A stretch of 64,000 nt of DNA, from assembly GCA_002102555.1 (NCBI GenBank), contig MCFL01000068.1, forward strand, positions 62,001 to 126,000, given 5' to 3'. The position numbers and the translations under genes are program-made. The notes beneath the pieces were generated by a model. That model saw only the letters and a list, made by a program, of their open reading frames with translations, was not told where the DNA came from and ran no database searches. Shown here in pieces: positions 23,201 to 33,151 of this stretch. Source of the stretch: Catenaria anguillulae PL171 (lineage: Eukaryota; Blastocladiomycota; Blastocladiomycetes; Blastocladiales; Catenariaceae). Numbering within the stretch: the first letter of the stretch is position 1; every line of letters begins with the position of its first letter.

Positions 23201-24461
23201 CGGCAAAGTCGGTGGTGGGTTCAAGGCGAAGGACGGTTTCAAGTTGCAGGTTGATTGACAGATGGGTGAGCGCCGAATTGAGGTGGGCGTCGAGGAGTTC
23301 CAGACGCTGCCGGTTTTGAGACGAGTAGAAGCGCTGCAGGATTCAAACTGGTGAGTGATCCATGTCTGCGCCCCGCCAAGGTCAATGAACGCGCATTGAT
23401 AGCGCACCCGTTGCAAAACTGTTTGCGCTCGAAACTTGAAAAGGAATTGCGCAGACGCAGCAAGAGCTCGGCATACATCCTCGAGCACTCGGTCCGCATT
23501 CTCAACGTGCCAGCGACCCAGATCGAACAGGATGCGCACAGTATCCACGACAAACACAACACGGCTGAACAACAAGCTCGCCTTGTCTTGATTGTCCTCG
23601 ACGGCTTTTTCAATCCCAAGCATGACCTATTGCCGTTGAGAATGACCGCAAAGTCAGTCCCAGTCACTGAAAAAAAAAGTAAGTATCAGTAAATGTAAAA
23701 ACCTCGAGGAGCTTTGCCATGGTTCCTAACACTGGCGTATCTCCGGAAATCTCTTGCAAAAACTTGACGAGGGTTTCTGCGCGCTCCACGCGTGAAGTGC
23801 GCAACGGATCCAGCTTGAAAAACTCTGAGTTAAGCTTGCCCGAGTCGCTCTCGATCGTCGTCATGGAAACCGCGCCGCCGCCACCACCACCGCCGATGCT
23901 CCGATCAGCCGTTGAGTTATCCATGGATTCACGGGCTTGCAGCCCGGTCGAGGCAGCGGGCGCGCTGGCAACCGAAGATGGCCGACGTGCCTGATTCCGT
24001 CTCGGTTTCAGTGATGAGGCGGTGCGACGATGTTTGCCAGAGCGATGGGTAAAATCATTTGCAGGTTTCCGTGAAGGTTGCGGGTCCTCGGTAGTTGCAT
24101 CAGCGTTGCTTGGAGGTGGACTTTCAATTCCACTGTGGACGAGCGTCGGATCATCGTCGGCGACGGATTCGCCTGCTGCGTTTGTGCCGGGCACTGGCGG
24201 GGTCCTTGGTGGGTCACACGCGTCTGGCTTCATGTTCGTAAGCGGCCCAGTGCTACTGCTGGACTTGCGACGCCGCGACTTGGCGGATGCTGATGAGCGC
24301 CACCCAAGATTTCTCGCGAGAGACCGACGGATCTGTGCGATGACCGAGAGGGACGCATTTGAGCGGGCTGGCGGCTTGGACGTGGCCGATACGGCCGGGG
24401 AATCTTCGGGAACCGAGCCCGCCACTTCGGGTGCTTGGATGCTCGGTACAGGGTCGGACAT
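20232..24461 (-). CDS. HeLo/MLKL-like bundle + EF-hand-like + DM9-repeat protein, copy B
   Basis: Nine exons: minus 24461-23703, 23626-23408, 23333-22698, 22622-22516, 22446-21842, 21776-21508, 21445-21341, 21275-20561 and 20482-20232, summing to 1,221 codons plus stop. Same plan as copy A: disordered Ser/Arg-rich N-terminus with a poly-Gly run (~190-200), bundle from ~230 (GDTPVLGTMAKLLE / VMLGIEKAVEDNQDKASLLF), EF-hand-like LDPDGVRSQ / ADITVAEVNTFFPW, helical region, then DM9-like repeats. It has one intron (23627-23702) that copy A lacks; all seven other introns are at matching positions and phases. Outside the conversion tract the proteins are only about half to two thirds identical (22 of 35 in exon 21341-21445), so the duplication is old. 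Confidence 0.8.
20557..21245. repeat. gene-conversion tract, copy B side
   Basis: Partner of 16164-16852, at a constant offset of 4,393 bases. Covers nearly the whole of the largest DM9 exon. Flanking introns show no detectable similarity. Confidence 0.9.
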
Positions 24462-24841
24462 GAAGTCGGTGTGGCGAGCGAGCGGCGAACCTTCGGTGAA
24501 GGCGTAAATGGAAAGCGTTGAGGAGTCTATGTGGTGTCAGGGTATTTACACGGGGATACAGTATTATACATTGCAACTGCTGACCGAAGACCGAAGGCGT
24601 CGTCGTTGGCTCGACGGTTGCTGGCCAGCGCCACCATCATCGCAGCAGCAAACCAGCCAAACCATCATGAGCTCTAGCGTCCGTCGGCTGCGCGTGCATG
24701 CGCACAAGAATGCATTGGCCAGGTGCTCATCATGCAGGGCGCCGTATCGGCCCAACCGATGCGCTACTCAAAGCAATGTACTCTCCTGCCATATGCATAC
24801 CAGCCAATGCAACCATCTTGGCCTGGAGCGTCCCATCCTTC
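24462..24841. promoter_or_regulatory. upstream region of copy B
   Basis: On the minus strand, TATAATAC lies at about 24563-24570, roughly 100 bases before the start codon of copy B at 24461, a plausible core promoter. The remainder shows no gene. Confidence 0.35.
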
Positions 24842-25555
24842 GGTCATCGATGAGCTAGCAGAACACGTCCTCGTTAATGTCCTGCATGTCGACCTTCTCC
24901 CGCTCCATCTCGTGTGCGGCACAGACAAGTCTGCCTGTCCACCCACCTTGCCCAATACGTGCGCCTCCGCTCTGTATGTGCTCCGCCCCTCGCCAACACC
25001 GTTGTTTCCCGAGCGCGCAATGACATGGTTCAATGGTGTGCTGGCACGACACGATTGGATCCTTCGGCCCTGACGCAGTTCGTGCGCCAATGCAGCCCGG
25101 GTATGACCGGGTCCCGAGTTCATTTCCATTGATTTTGAAGCAAACCGTGTCAATGTGCTTGACTGATGGGTGGATACTGCAAACATCCCTATTCCAAAGC
25201 TCGAGGATAATGACATCGGTGAAGTTAAGAGCAAGTATCTGATGCCATTCGCGGTCAAGTCCAGGGGGATGCTCTATTTTGACTGGCGCACTCTGGATTG
25301 ACTGATTCATGTCGCTGCTCTCTTTACGAAAGAGTGGAAGGCGATGATTGCTTCTCGTCCATTATCACTGCTTGCCACGACTCGGCCGATTCACATTTGT
25401 TGGTGCGCTGGAAAGTGCTCAACGGGTTAATCCCAGACTACGTTGCAGATGCACTTGCATATGCGAGGGCAATCGGCAAGAAGGGCGATATCGACTGGTG
25501 GAACTGGTGGGTCAAGAATCAGTACATTCAACTCTGTTGTGGAAGTATGCAATAA
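24842..25555 (+). pseudogene. relic of a Trp-Trp-rich ankyrin-like family gene
   Basis: Plus-strand sequence spread over different frames recalls a large family of ankyrin-like proteins that I associate with Blastocladiomycota, with an F-box-like start and ~30-residue repeats ending in 'V-L-x-W-W'. Seen here: VIDELAEHVLVNVLHVDLLP from ~24842; RVNVLD then a stop then WVDTANIP around 25145-25180; and ALAYARAIGKKGDIDWWNWW around 25450-25510, ending in a stop at 25553-25555. The in-frame stop between repeat halves and the frame changes say it is no longer functional. Family naming rests on motif memory, so it is tentative. Confidence 0.45.
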
Positions 25556-25639
25556 GTAGCTGCGAAGCTGCAAAAGCAATGCGATTGTATGCGTGGACGT
25601 TTGTGTCAAGAAATTTGAATGAAATTGAAACGCTGTGCA

Positions 25640-26425
25640 TCACGACTGCGTGACTCTTGCGACAACTTTCGCCAACTTGCCCTCAATCACCTCCTTCACC
25701 CCGCCGGGCCTGTTGTACTCGTCCCTCGTCAATACATACTCGATCCACGTTCCCTTGAGCGTCTCGGGCAAGTTGGCCCACACACGGGCCTTGACGTGCG
25801 GCATGACACTTGTGCACCAGGCCCGCATCCCGACGTTTCCGTCCAATGTGCGCCACCACGCCTCTTGAAAGTCGACCTCGGCCGTGCGGTTAAAGAGCGC
25901 ATTCAGGACCAAGTGCATGATCTCGTGTGTGTATCCTTGGCCTTGTCCCGCCGTGTCCAAGATAATGCCGATTTCTGCACGGCGAACGTGGTCGTTGTCG
26001 CGTAAGATTTCGCGAGGAACGCCACTGATGCCAATGAGCGAAAAGTCAGCGGGTGTCCACTTGGCTTGGTTGTCTGGGGTGGGGCTGAGGTTTGTCGCTA
26101 AGACGGAGGCGTCCCGAGGTTTGAGGACAACGTAATTGGCAGCCTTGCCTTCAAGTGTTGCAGTCATGCGATCGGCGAAATATTGCGGGAACTCGGACTT
26201 GTCGGTCATGAACTGCACCCCGCCTTGGGCAAGGTACTGCATGACATCCGGGTTTGTAAGCATGCTGAACCATGTGTCAGTCCACTGGGCAATCACATCA
26301 GGAGCACAGAGGCCTGGCTGATCGAGCGAGACGAGCACGAGGCGTGGGCCGACGAGAATGGAAGGGAGGCCGAGACGGCGTGGGCCCCGCTGGTCGTTGA
26401 TCGTTGCATTGCTTGAGGTCGCCAT
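25640..26425 (-). CDS. GNAT-family N-acetyltransferase (RimJ/RimL-like)
   Basis: 261 aa from the ATG at 26423-26425, no intron. The GNAT fold is indicated by the central block RRAEIGIILDTAGQGQGYTHEI, in which GQGQGY is the acetyl-CoA pyrophosphate loop (motif A), followed by the N-acyl-strand/helix region with AWWRTLDGNVGMRAW. The N-terminal strand (RLVLVSLDQ) fits the Acetyltransf_3 subfamily that modifies N-termini or small molecules. The frame is open upstream to 26560 with further in-frame ATGs (e.g. 26479), so a longer start is possible; the chosen one begins just before the polar leader and conserved RLGLPSILVGPRLVL. Substrate unknown. Confidence 0.75.
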   Translation of the reverse strand: MATSSNATINDQRGPRRLGLPSILVGPRLVLVSLDQPGLCAPDVIAQWTDTWFSMLTNPDVMQYLAQGGVQFMTDKSEFPQYFADRMTATLEGKAANYVVLKPRDASVLATNLSPTPDNQAKWTPADFSLIGISGVPREILRDNDHVRRAEIGIILDTAGQGQGYTHEIMHLVLNALFNRTAEVDFQEAWWRTLDGNVGMRAWCTSVMPHVKARVWANLPETLKGTWIEYVLTRDEYNRPGGVKEVIEGKLAKVVARVTQS

Positions 26426-26859
26426 TGACCTTTTCTTCAAGTCATATGCATGAGAACAATATGTTGAGTCAGTATTCATGATGGCCACTGTGGGGCGGGG
26501 TGGGCTTTTGTAGTCTACTAAAGCGCTGTCGACATTGCGTTGGAAGAATTGTGGATACATACATGGACTTCCGGAGTATTTACCTATTGGCCGGCAGGAC
26601 TTCTGGCTCCGTCAAGCTTCCCCAAAACGAGCAAGACACTTGGGATGAGTCTGCTAGGCTATAATGAGTCATGGACCCATTTTTTCGACGTGACCGACTG
26701 CCATGCATTCGTGTTCGCAGCAGGCTGCCGACCTCCACTGGCAGCTTGCCTCCAGAGTCTTGAGTCTGATGCGTGCGATAGACTCGGCCATGACCTAAAT
26801 CGGGCCGTACAAGCTTTGATATGTGTATGTGAACCTCAAGCAATAATTCATCTGAAACA
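26426..26859. other. intergenic, no gene seen
   Basis: About 430 bases, AT-richer than the genes. Contains the presumed promoter of the acetyltransferase (minus strand). Nothing else recognised. Confidence 0.4.
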
Positions 26860-27879
26860 ATGATTAAACCTCCACCACTTCCGCCTCGAAAATGCGACAT
26901 GCGCTTGCGGGCTTTGGTCAAACCGTTGTCCAACGACGACCACATGTCGCATGACTCATGTTGGCCCGAGGTGGCAAACAATCCAAGACCATCCAAGGCT
27001 TTCAATGTCGTCAACCAATCCCACCGCTCATCAAGACAGCCACGGGCAGCCGAGCCGGAATCATCGACTGCCACGAATCGTGCACCATGGACTCTGACGA
27101 CCGCTCCTAACCACCATCCAGTGATCGTGCCATATCGTCCACTATTCACAAATCCACAACTACCCGACGTCGGGCTCGATCATGTGCATGAAGATCTGTG
27201 CACTTCGCATCTTGGAACGACACGCAAAGCAGGCGTCTCGAGCGAGGAGAGAATGCTGGAACCGAGCTTGGTCCATGGCCAAAGTGCCCTTCAGAAGCGG
27301 GCTTGGGATCCCAGTACCAAAGTTGCTGGCAAGCAAAAGTCAGCCATGATGAAAAATGAGTCACAGAAGCCGGCTGTTGGCAGCAAAGGAATGGTCTCAA
27401 GGTCGGCCTGTCCAAGTCAGGAGCTGCGTCCCAACCAACCTCGTTCTTTCAAAGACTTGTTGTCGCACCAAGATCCATTAACATCGGTCGCAACGGCACG
27501 GTATGTGTTACTCGCCCACCGACGGCCGACCTGTGAATGTGGTCATGATTCTAACTCACTGGCGTTCCCTTTCTCTTTCGTGAAGTACAGTCCAACACCG
27601 TGTGCTGACGTAGAGGGACCAAAAGAGGAAATCTCGTCATTATGGCTCAACGGCGAGTATGCTGGTCCTCTTGCTCAATCTCGGGAGCAGTTTGTTATGA
27701 CGCCTGTTCCGCCGCGTGGGACCAAAAACTGCAATTGGGCGCATGACACGTCGCGTGTGGTGAAACCGGCAAGCGACTCGCCATCCTCCATGTCTGATGT
27801 GGACCCAGCGAGATACACAACAACGTTTCAGCGGACGCACGGAGCCATCGAGCAAAAGTATCGAGCTCTTGGAGGATAA
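26860..27879 (+). CDS. orphan ORF, 339 codons
   Basis: A long uninterrupted plus-strand frame from ATG at 26860 to TAA at 27877-27879, unlikely by chance at this base composition. The protein is polar, rich in Pro, Ser, His and Thr, with a few Cys (a CxC pair around residue 233) and no membrane segment or known motif. Base composition is less GC-biased at third positions than in the conserved genes nearby. It may be a lineage-specific gene, part of a longer spliced gene, or a non-coding stretch; no paralogue is visible in the window. Confidence 0.35.
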   Translation: MIKPPPLPPRKCDMRLRALVKPLSNDDHMSHDSCWPEVANNPRPSKAFNVVNQSHRSSRQPRAAEPESSTATNRAPWTLTTAPNHHPVIVPYRPLFTNPQLPDVGLDHVHEDLCTSHLGTTRKAGVSSEERMLEPSLVHGQSALQKRAWDPSTKVAGKQKSAMMKNESQKPAVGSKGMVSRSACPSQELRPNQPRSFKDLLSHQDPLTSVATARYVLLAHRRPTCECGHDSNSLAFPFSFVKYSPTPCADVEGPKEEISSLWLNGEYAGPLAQSREQFVMTPVPPRGTKNCNWAHDTSRVVKPASDSPSSMSDVDPARYTTTFQRTHGAIEQKYRALGG

Positions 27880-28983
27880 GTGGGCAGTTGGGAGGCTCGA
27901 GTCGGCCCCTTTGAACGAGATTTGCCGTAATCCACACTTGTCTGGTGTTACCCTGATCAGCAAATCACAAATGGACTTCAGTCCAGATGGACCATGATTG
28001 GCTCCTCTCCCCCATCCCCTCCTCCCCTGCTTGTTGCAAGACTGTTTACTGTTTCTTGTCGACCAAGCCCGTTGTTGGTTGAAGCTTCCGCGGATTCTGC
28101 GCGCAGTAGGTTTACTCAAGCTCCGCTTGTCAGTCTACAAGCTGTAAAGCGCTGAGTACACGGACATATACGCTGCGAATGACTTTTGAACTCTGCGCCA
28201 TGTATGCGTATCCAAGCGAGAATCTGCCTGCTGCCGATGAATCATTGTTTCCGTTGCACCTTCGATCCCCGCCAGTGTGGGAATGCAGAAGGGCGACGAC
28301 AACGACGCGTCGACATCTGCCAGACGACTGGTTAGTAGCCGCGCGGTAAGTAACAGGTGCTATGGCGTTGCGAAGGCTGTGCAGTAGAAGGCAGGTGGGC
28401 TCTATAAAGGGCCAGGATACCCCTCTCGCAGAGTCACAAATGTACATGATCCACACCAAGCCGGAATTGAGCTCATGCACCTTGCTCCAGTCACAAGTCG
28501 CACATCCATATCCGGGCGAATTGACAACACCCTTCCTCGCGCTGCCGGCACAACAAGGCAGCTGATAACTGCTCCGAGTGGTGGATCCGTCGTGACAGCC
28601 TGTTTTGTCTGACGATTCGGTCGAATGGCCGATACACCTTGAAGCGCTTGACTTGAGCTGCTTCTCTTCGTTTCGCACTTTGCCGCTGGCTGGCGCTCCA
28701 TCTCATACTGATTTGGCTCATACAAAAACCCCAAGTTCTTCAAGGCCCAACTCTCTCGTCCGCTCGAGACCATTGCACCTTGCGCACTACACATCAAGTT
28801 GGAAACATAGAAAGAACCACCATTCCACTCAAGGGTCTGATTTGTGCATCGGCTGAAATCGCCCCGCCCAGCAGAGCCCATATGCATGTGAGCACAGCGG
28901 GCTCGAACAATTTGACTTTTCACCAGATCACGCAACCACGAGTGGTGGTCGGCAGATGTTCAAACTGATCGACACCAGTGCCC
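27880..28983. other. intergenic with a TATA box
   Basis: About 1.1 kb before the MFS gene. A good TATAAAG lies at 28403-28409 on the plus strand, ~580 bases before the annotated start; it could drive a long leader of the transporter mRNA or an unseen first exon. Overlapping minus-strand frames (28130-28935) show no conserved motif. Confidence 0.4.
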
Positions 28984-31900
28984 ATGGATTCCCACACTGT
29001 ACCTGTTGCCAGCATCTTTGCTGGACAGAGATATGCCGTTGCTGCTACAATGAGCTCCTCGGTAGATCTTTCCGATTTGACGAAGCATCCGAACCCTATT
29101 TCACCCATTATTCATTCATCGAACCTCTTGCCATCTGCAAGTTGTGCTGTTGATCGGCAACAAGCAAGCGCAAATCCCGAGCCTTTATCGTCATCCGTTT
29201 CCATACATTTACCTCACCCGTCCGTCTCCCCTATTCTTTCGAGCGGTGCTGCTATCGATTCCTGTCAGGACTCAACGGCGAGCCCCTCGCGGATCAATTC
29301 ACCCTCGGTAAGCCATACTCCCGACGACGTCCCACTGCAACGCAAGTCCTGGGTCCAACACGCGTTTCAGCTCACAGCCCCAGCTCCATCCATATACCGC
29401 GACAGCATATGCAGCGTCCGTAGCCGTGCAACGTCTTGGTTGCCCGTAGCAAGCGATCTCATCCTGATCCCTTCCGTCGAGGGATCGTCGCCACGTCCGC
29501 CGACGGATCACAGCCTGAACAAGATGCACACAGACCATCAACGTCGTGATGCCGAGCAGACTATGCTCTTGGCACCAAACCCGGTCGCCAGTCTGGAGCA
29601 CACGGATCCATCAGACCAAGATGTGATTGAGCTCGACCTGACAGCCGTGCAGCCCGCCTCGCAGACGCTCGAAGATTTGCAACCGTACGATGGCCTCCTG
29701 GACGGGTCCGAAACTGCCGTCCCATCGCCCGCCGTAATTACCGCGCCGCTGGCGGCAAAGGCCGGCGTCCATTTCGAAATGGATTGTTGCGAGTCGTACT
29801 ACGAGCCGCAGCCTGCCAAATTGACATGGTACCTCATCTTTTCGGCATTTACGGCGTCGTTGGGCATGCTACTTTTTGGCTATCGTGCGTTTCTCTGCTC
29901 CAATATTTGCCCAAAGAATCGTCCCAGTTTACTCACTCGCTCGCCACCGCACAACGCATTCAATAGACATCAGGTTCGCATGATTATCCTCAACCACACT
30001 CAAAGAGGCTGCATGTTAACCTTCTCTCATCCATTTCCCAGCGAGCTTTCGGCCTCGCAATTCATCCTGACGTGCTCCTCCATCGATCTGTCTTCGCTTC
30101 CGACTCCACGCAACCCATCCTTCAACTTGCCTTGGTGCATTCCCATGTCGGCCACACTTGATTTCGCCATCATCTCATCCATGCTCAGTGCCGGCGGCCT
30201 GCTCGGATCGCTCGGGTCTTCGGCACTCACTCGGTTTATTGGTCGCAAGGGCGTGCTTGCATTTGCAGCCACGATTCAAGTGGTCTCACCAGTTGTAATG
30301 GCATCGTCAGTCAGCTACACGCCCATGCTTGTTGGTAGGCTGCTGGCCGGTGTGGGCGCAGGGGCCGCGGCAAGCGTCAATGCGGCATATTTGGCAGATA
30401 TTGCACCGGATGCGTGGCGTGGCATCTTTGGTATGCCATTGTCTCAATCCCAGCTGACGATTCTTCAACTGACTTTTTCCTCTGGCATGCGAGCAAAAAA
30501 GGTTCGCTCACACAAGTCATGCTCAACGTGGGTCTGCTGCTGTGTGCCATCATGAACATCTTCTTTGCCACCATCGACTCTTGGCGCATTGTACTCATCG
30601 TCTCAGTCATCCCAGCTCTGCTCCAACTCATGTGCGTCCCCTGGATTGCCACCTCGCCACGCGACGTTGCTTCTTGGTATCCGCTGGCGCCCCTCGAGCC
30701 TGATGCGCCGCCCGAGGCCCTGGAAGCCGACCCACTCGTGCACCTGCTGCGCAGGCTGTGGGGCGACGACGTGGACGATACAGTGCTTGTATCAGCCATT
30801 GCGCGCCTGCGGCCCATGCCGGTGCCGCCAACGAAGGAAAAGGAGTGCGAGAATTTTGGGACTGGGACCGAGGGAAGCATTTCTGGGCGCACATTGATTG
30901 GTCAGTCGTCTTCCGTGGGCAGAGTCCGGTCCGAGTCGCAGCACACTAGTCGTGCCAATAAGCGCATGAGCACCGTATCCACGGCAAGTGCGCGCAGTCG
31001 CCGCAGGCGCGCGTCCGTGAAGCGGCCAGTGGCAAAGCCAGCGACCATTTGGGAGTTTCTCACAACCAAGCGATATCGGTACTCGCTCGGGATCTTGTCG
31101 TTGGCGCACTTTTCACTTCAGTACGTTGGCAATTCACATGAATGTGGCCGTCAACCTCTTCTCATGCATGTCCGACTCCATAGAGCAAGCGGTATCACGC
31201 TGTACTTTTCCTACTCGCACTCGATCCTCACGCTGCTCTTTTCACCCGACACGGCCAAACTTGTGTTTGCCCTCTCCATCGCCTACCACGTGGTGCTCAT
31301 TCTCATATGTGGCCGGTTGCTTGACACGCACGGCCGGCGGCCGTTGTTTCTCGCCGCCTACACGGTCATGGGCATCTCTGCCTTCCTTCTCAACACAGCG
31401 TCCATCTTGCGCATTCACTGGCTCGCGCTGTTTGCCTTCTTTGGCGCCGTCACCGGGTTTGCCCTGGGCATGGGCAACGTACCTTATGTGCTCATCTCGG
31501 AGTTGGTGGATGGACGTGCAGTGGCAAGCGCTGCAGCCGTGTCGTTGACTGTCAATTGGACGACCCAGGGCTTGTATCTGGTCGCCTTTTTGCCCTTGCT
31601 TGCGCTCATCAAGTCGTGGGTGTTTGTGGTGATTGGCGCGATTACGCTTGCGGCCGGGTGGGCTGCGTGGCGGTGGGTGCCAGAGACGTGGGGACGGTCG
31701 GGGGCGCAAGTGCTCGAGGAGATGAATTGCAAGCCGAGAAAGGAGTGGAAGGGGATATGTGACGATGAGGAGGGTGAGACAAATGGGTCCAAGGAGAAAA
31801 GCGGAGACGCAAACATTGAAGGACAAGCCAATGTGCCGAGAGATGTGGTACAAGCGCGGTTGGCTGAGCAGAGCGGCCGTATGCAAGAAGAGGAGGAGCT

Positions 31901-32522
31901 CGAAGATCTTGAGAATGACCCAACGAGCTATGGGACCGACTTTCCTGTGCAGCCCATGTCCACATTCGACCCACACTTGATGCCGCCGGTGCCGGCACTC
32001 CCACCGGCACAGTACGCACTTGAACAACACGCAAACGCCTCAGGCTTGCACATGCACCCGCAGCGTCTGTCGGCACCCCCAACCCATCAACTGTACTCGC
32101 TGTCGGCGTTGGCGCGGACTGGGTCCACGAACCAGCTGTCCATGACGGAAACCGCATCAATCGAGACTTCGCACGATCTTGACGATGATTCGGCATCGCA
32201 CGAAGACGACGAGGCGACCTCCATGCCCGGGTCGTCCTTGACAAGTAGAGCCGTGACACCGGTCGCGTATTCCGCGGTGCTGTGTGGTGGCGCGGCTGGA
32301 CCACCAATGCCGGCATTGCCAGCGGCGTTTGCGCGCGGGCCGCGGGCCGGGGCACCCAATGCGCCGCACAATCACAATGATGGTGTGCCTATGAATCATC
32401 GTGCGACCGTCATATATGAGAGCCATGTTGCAACGGCGCTGCAAGGGCTGGCACATCCAGTGAATCAAGTGCCCGCGGGACCGCGTCGTCTGGGGGCGCA
32501 TGAGCGGACGCGGACCATGTGA
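28984..32522 (+). CDS. MFS sugar-transporter-like protein with long cytosolic tails
   Basis: Exons 28984-29884, 29967-29973 (7 bases), 30042-30430, 30502-31120 and 31184-32522 give 1,084 aa. Helices begin after ~275 polar residues: LTWYLIFSAFTASLGMLLFGY (TM1), then the spliced YHISELSASQFILTC block, GGLLGSLGSSALTRFIGRKG (the conserved loop 2 GRK form), LVGRLLAGVGAG, PDAWRG. There is a ~150-residue central loop, then LQASGITLYFSYS, GRLLDTHGRRPLF and MGNVPYVLISELVDGR, all sugar-porter family marks. The C-terminal tail (~270 aa) is acidic, then Pro/Ser-rich. The atypical long tails suggest a sensor or regulated transporter. Start uncertain: ATG at 29050 is an alternative. Confidence 0.85.
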
Positions 32523-33151
32523 GACTCCTAGAGGGACGAGCATGAGACTTGACATGATACTCTGGTCGGTTGTTCCCGGTTGCTTCACACGTCCCATTTG
32601 CTTACCTACTCAACATTTGCAACTTGGTTGTTCCATCTGTTCCCACACGCGACATGATTTTGCGCATGCAAGGCTGCACGCATCTCACTCCCACACACGA
32701 CTCCTTTTGACACTCTGCCTGACTGGTTCTTTTTTTTCAACTCAATTGGACCTGACGTTTCAATACATTCGACTGTAACCATAACCTAAATACATTCACA
32801 CATCAGCATGCGGGTTCATTGCTGTGGTGAAGGATCTGCGCGTCGGATCGGGGGCGTTGCTTCGTTGCCGCCAATGGGCTGCTCTGAGTACTGCTTCCCC
32901 ATAGACCATAGAGGAGAAGACAATCGCAATCGAAACATTTACTCTAACCGATTGAGCTGGCAGGAATGAATGCAGAAAGCAAGGCGCACTCGGAGCATTA
33001 GGCAACGCACCCGTTTCCGAATCCATCGTTGACATTTAGGGATTATCTTTGACGCACTGCGATCTCTTGGTATGTCCACACACCAGTGTTGACCTCAGCC
33101 CCCTCAACCCCCAGCCGCCATGCCCTCGCCCTCGCCCTCGCCCCCCTCAAC
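32523..33151. other. intergenic, no gene seen
   Basis: About 630 bases between co-oriented genes, T-rich just after the transporter stop. The frame of the next gene is open back to 33086, but no ATG precedes 33152. Confidence 0.4.
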
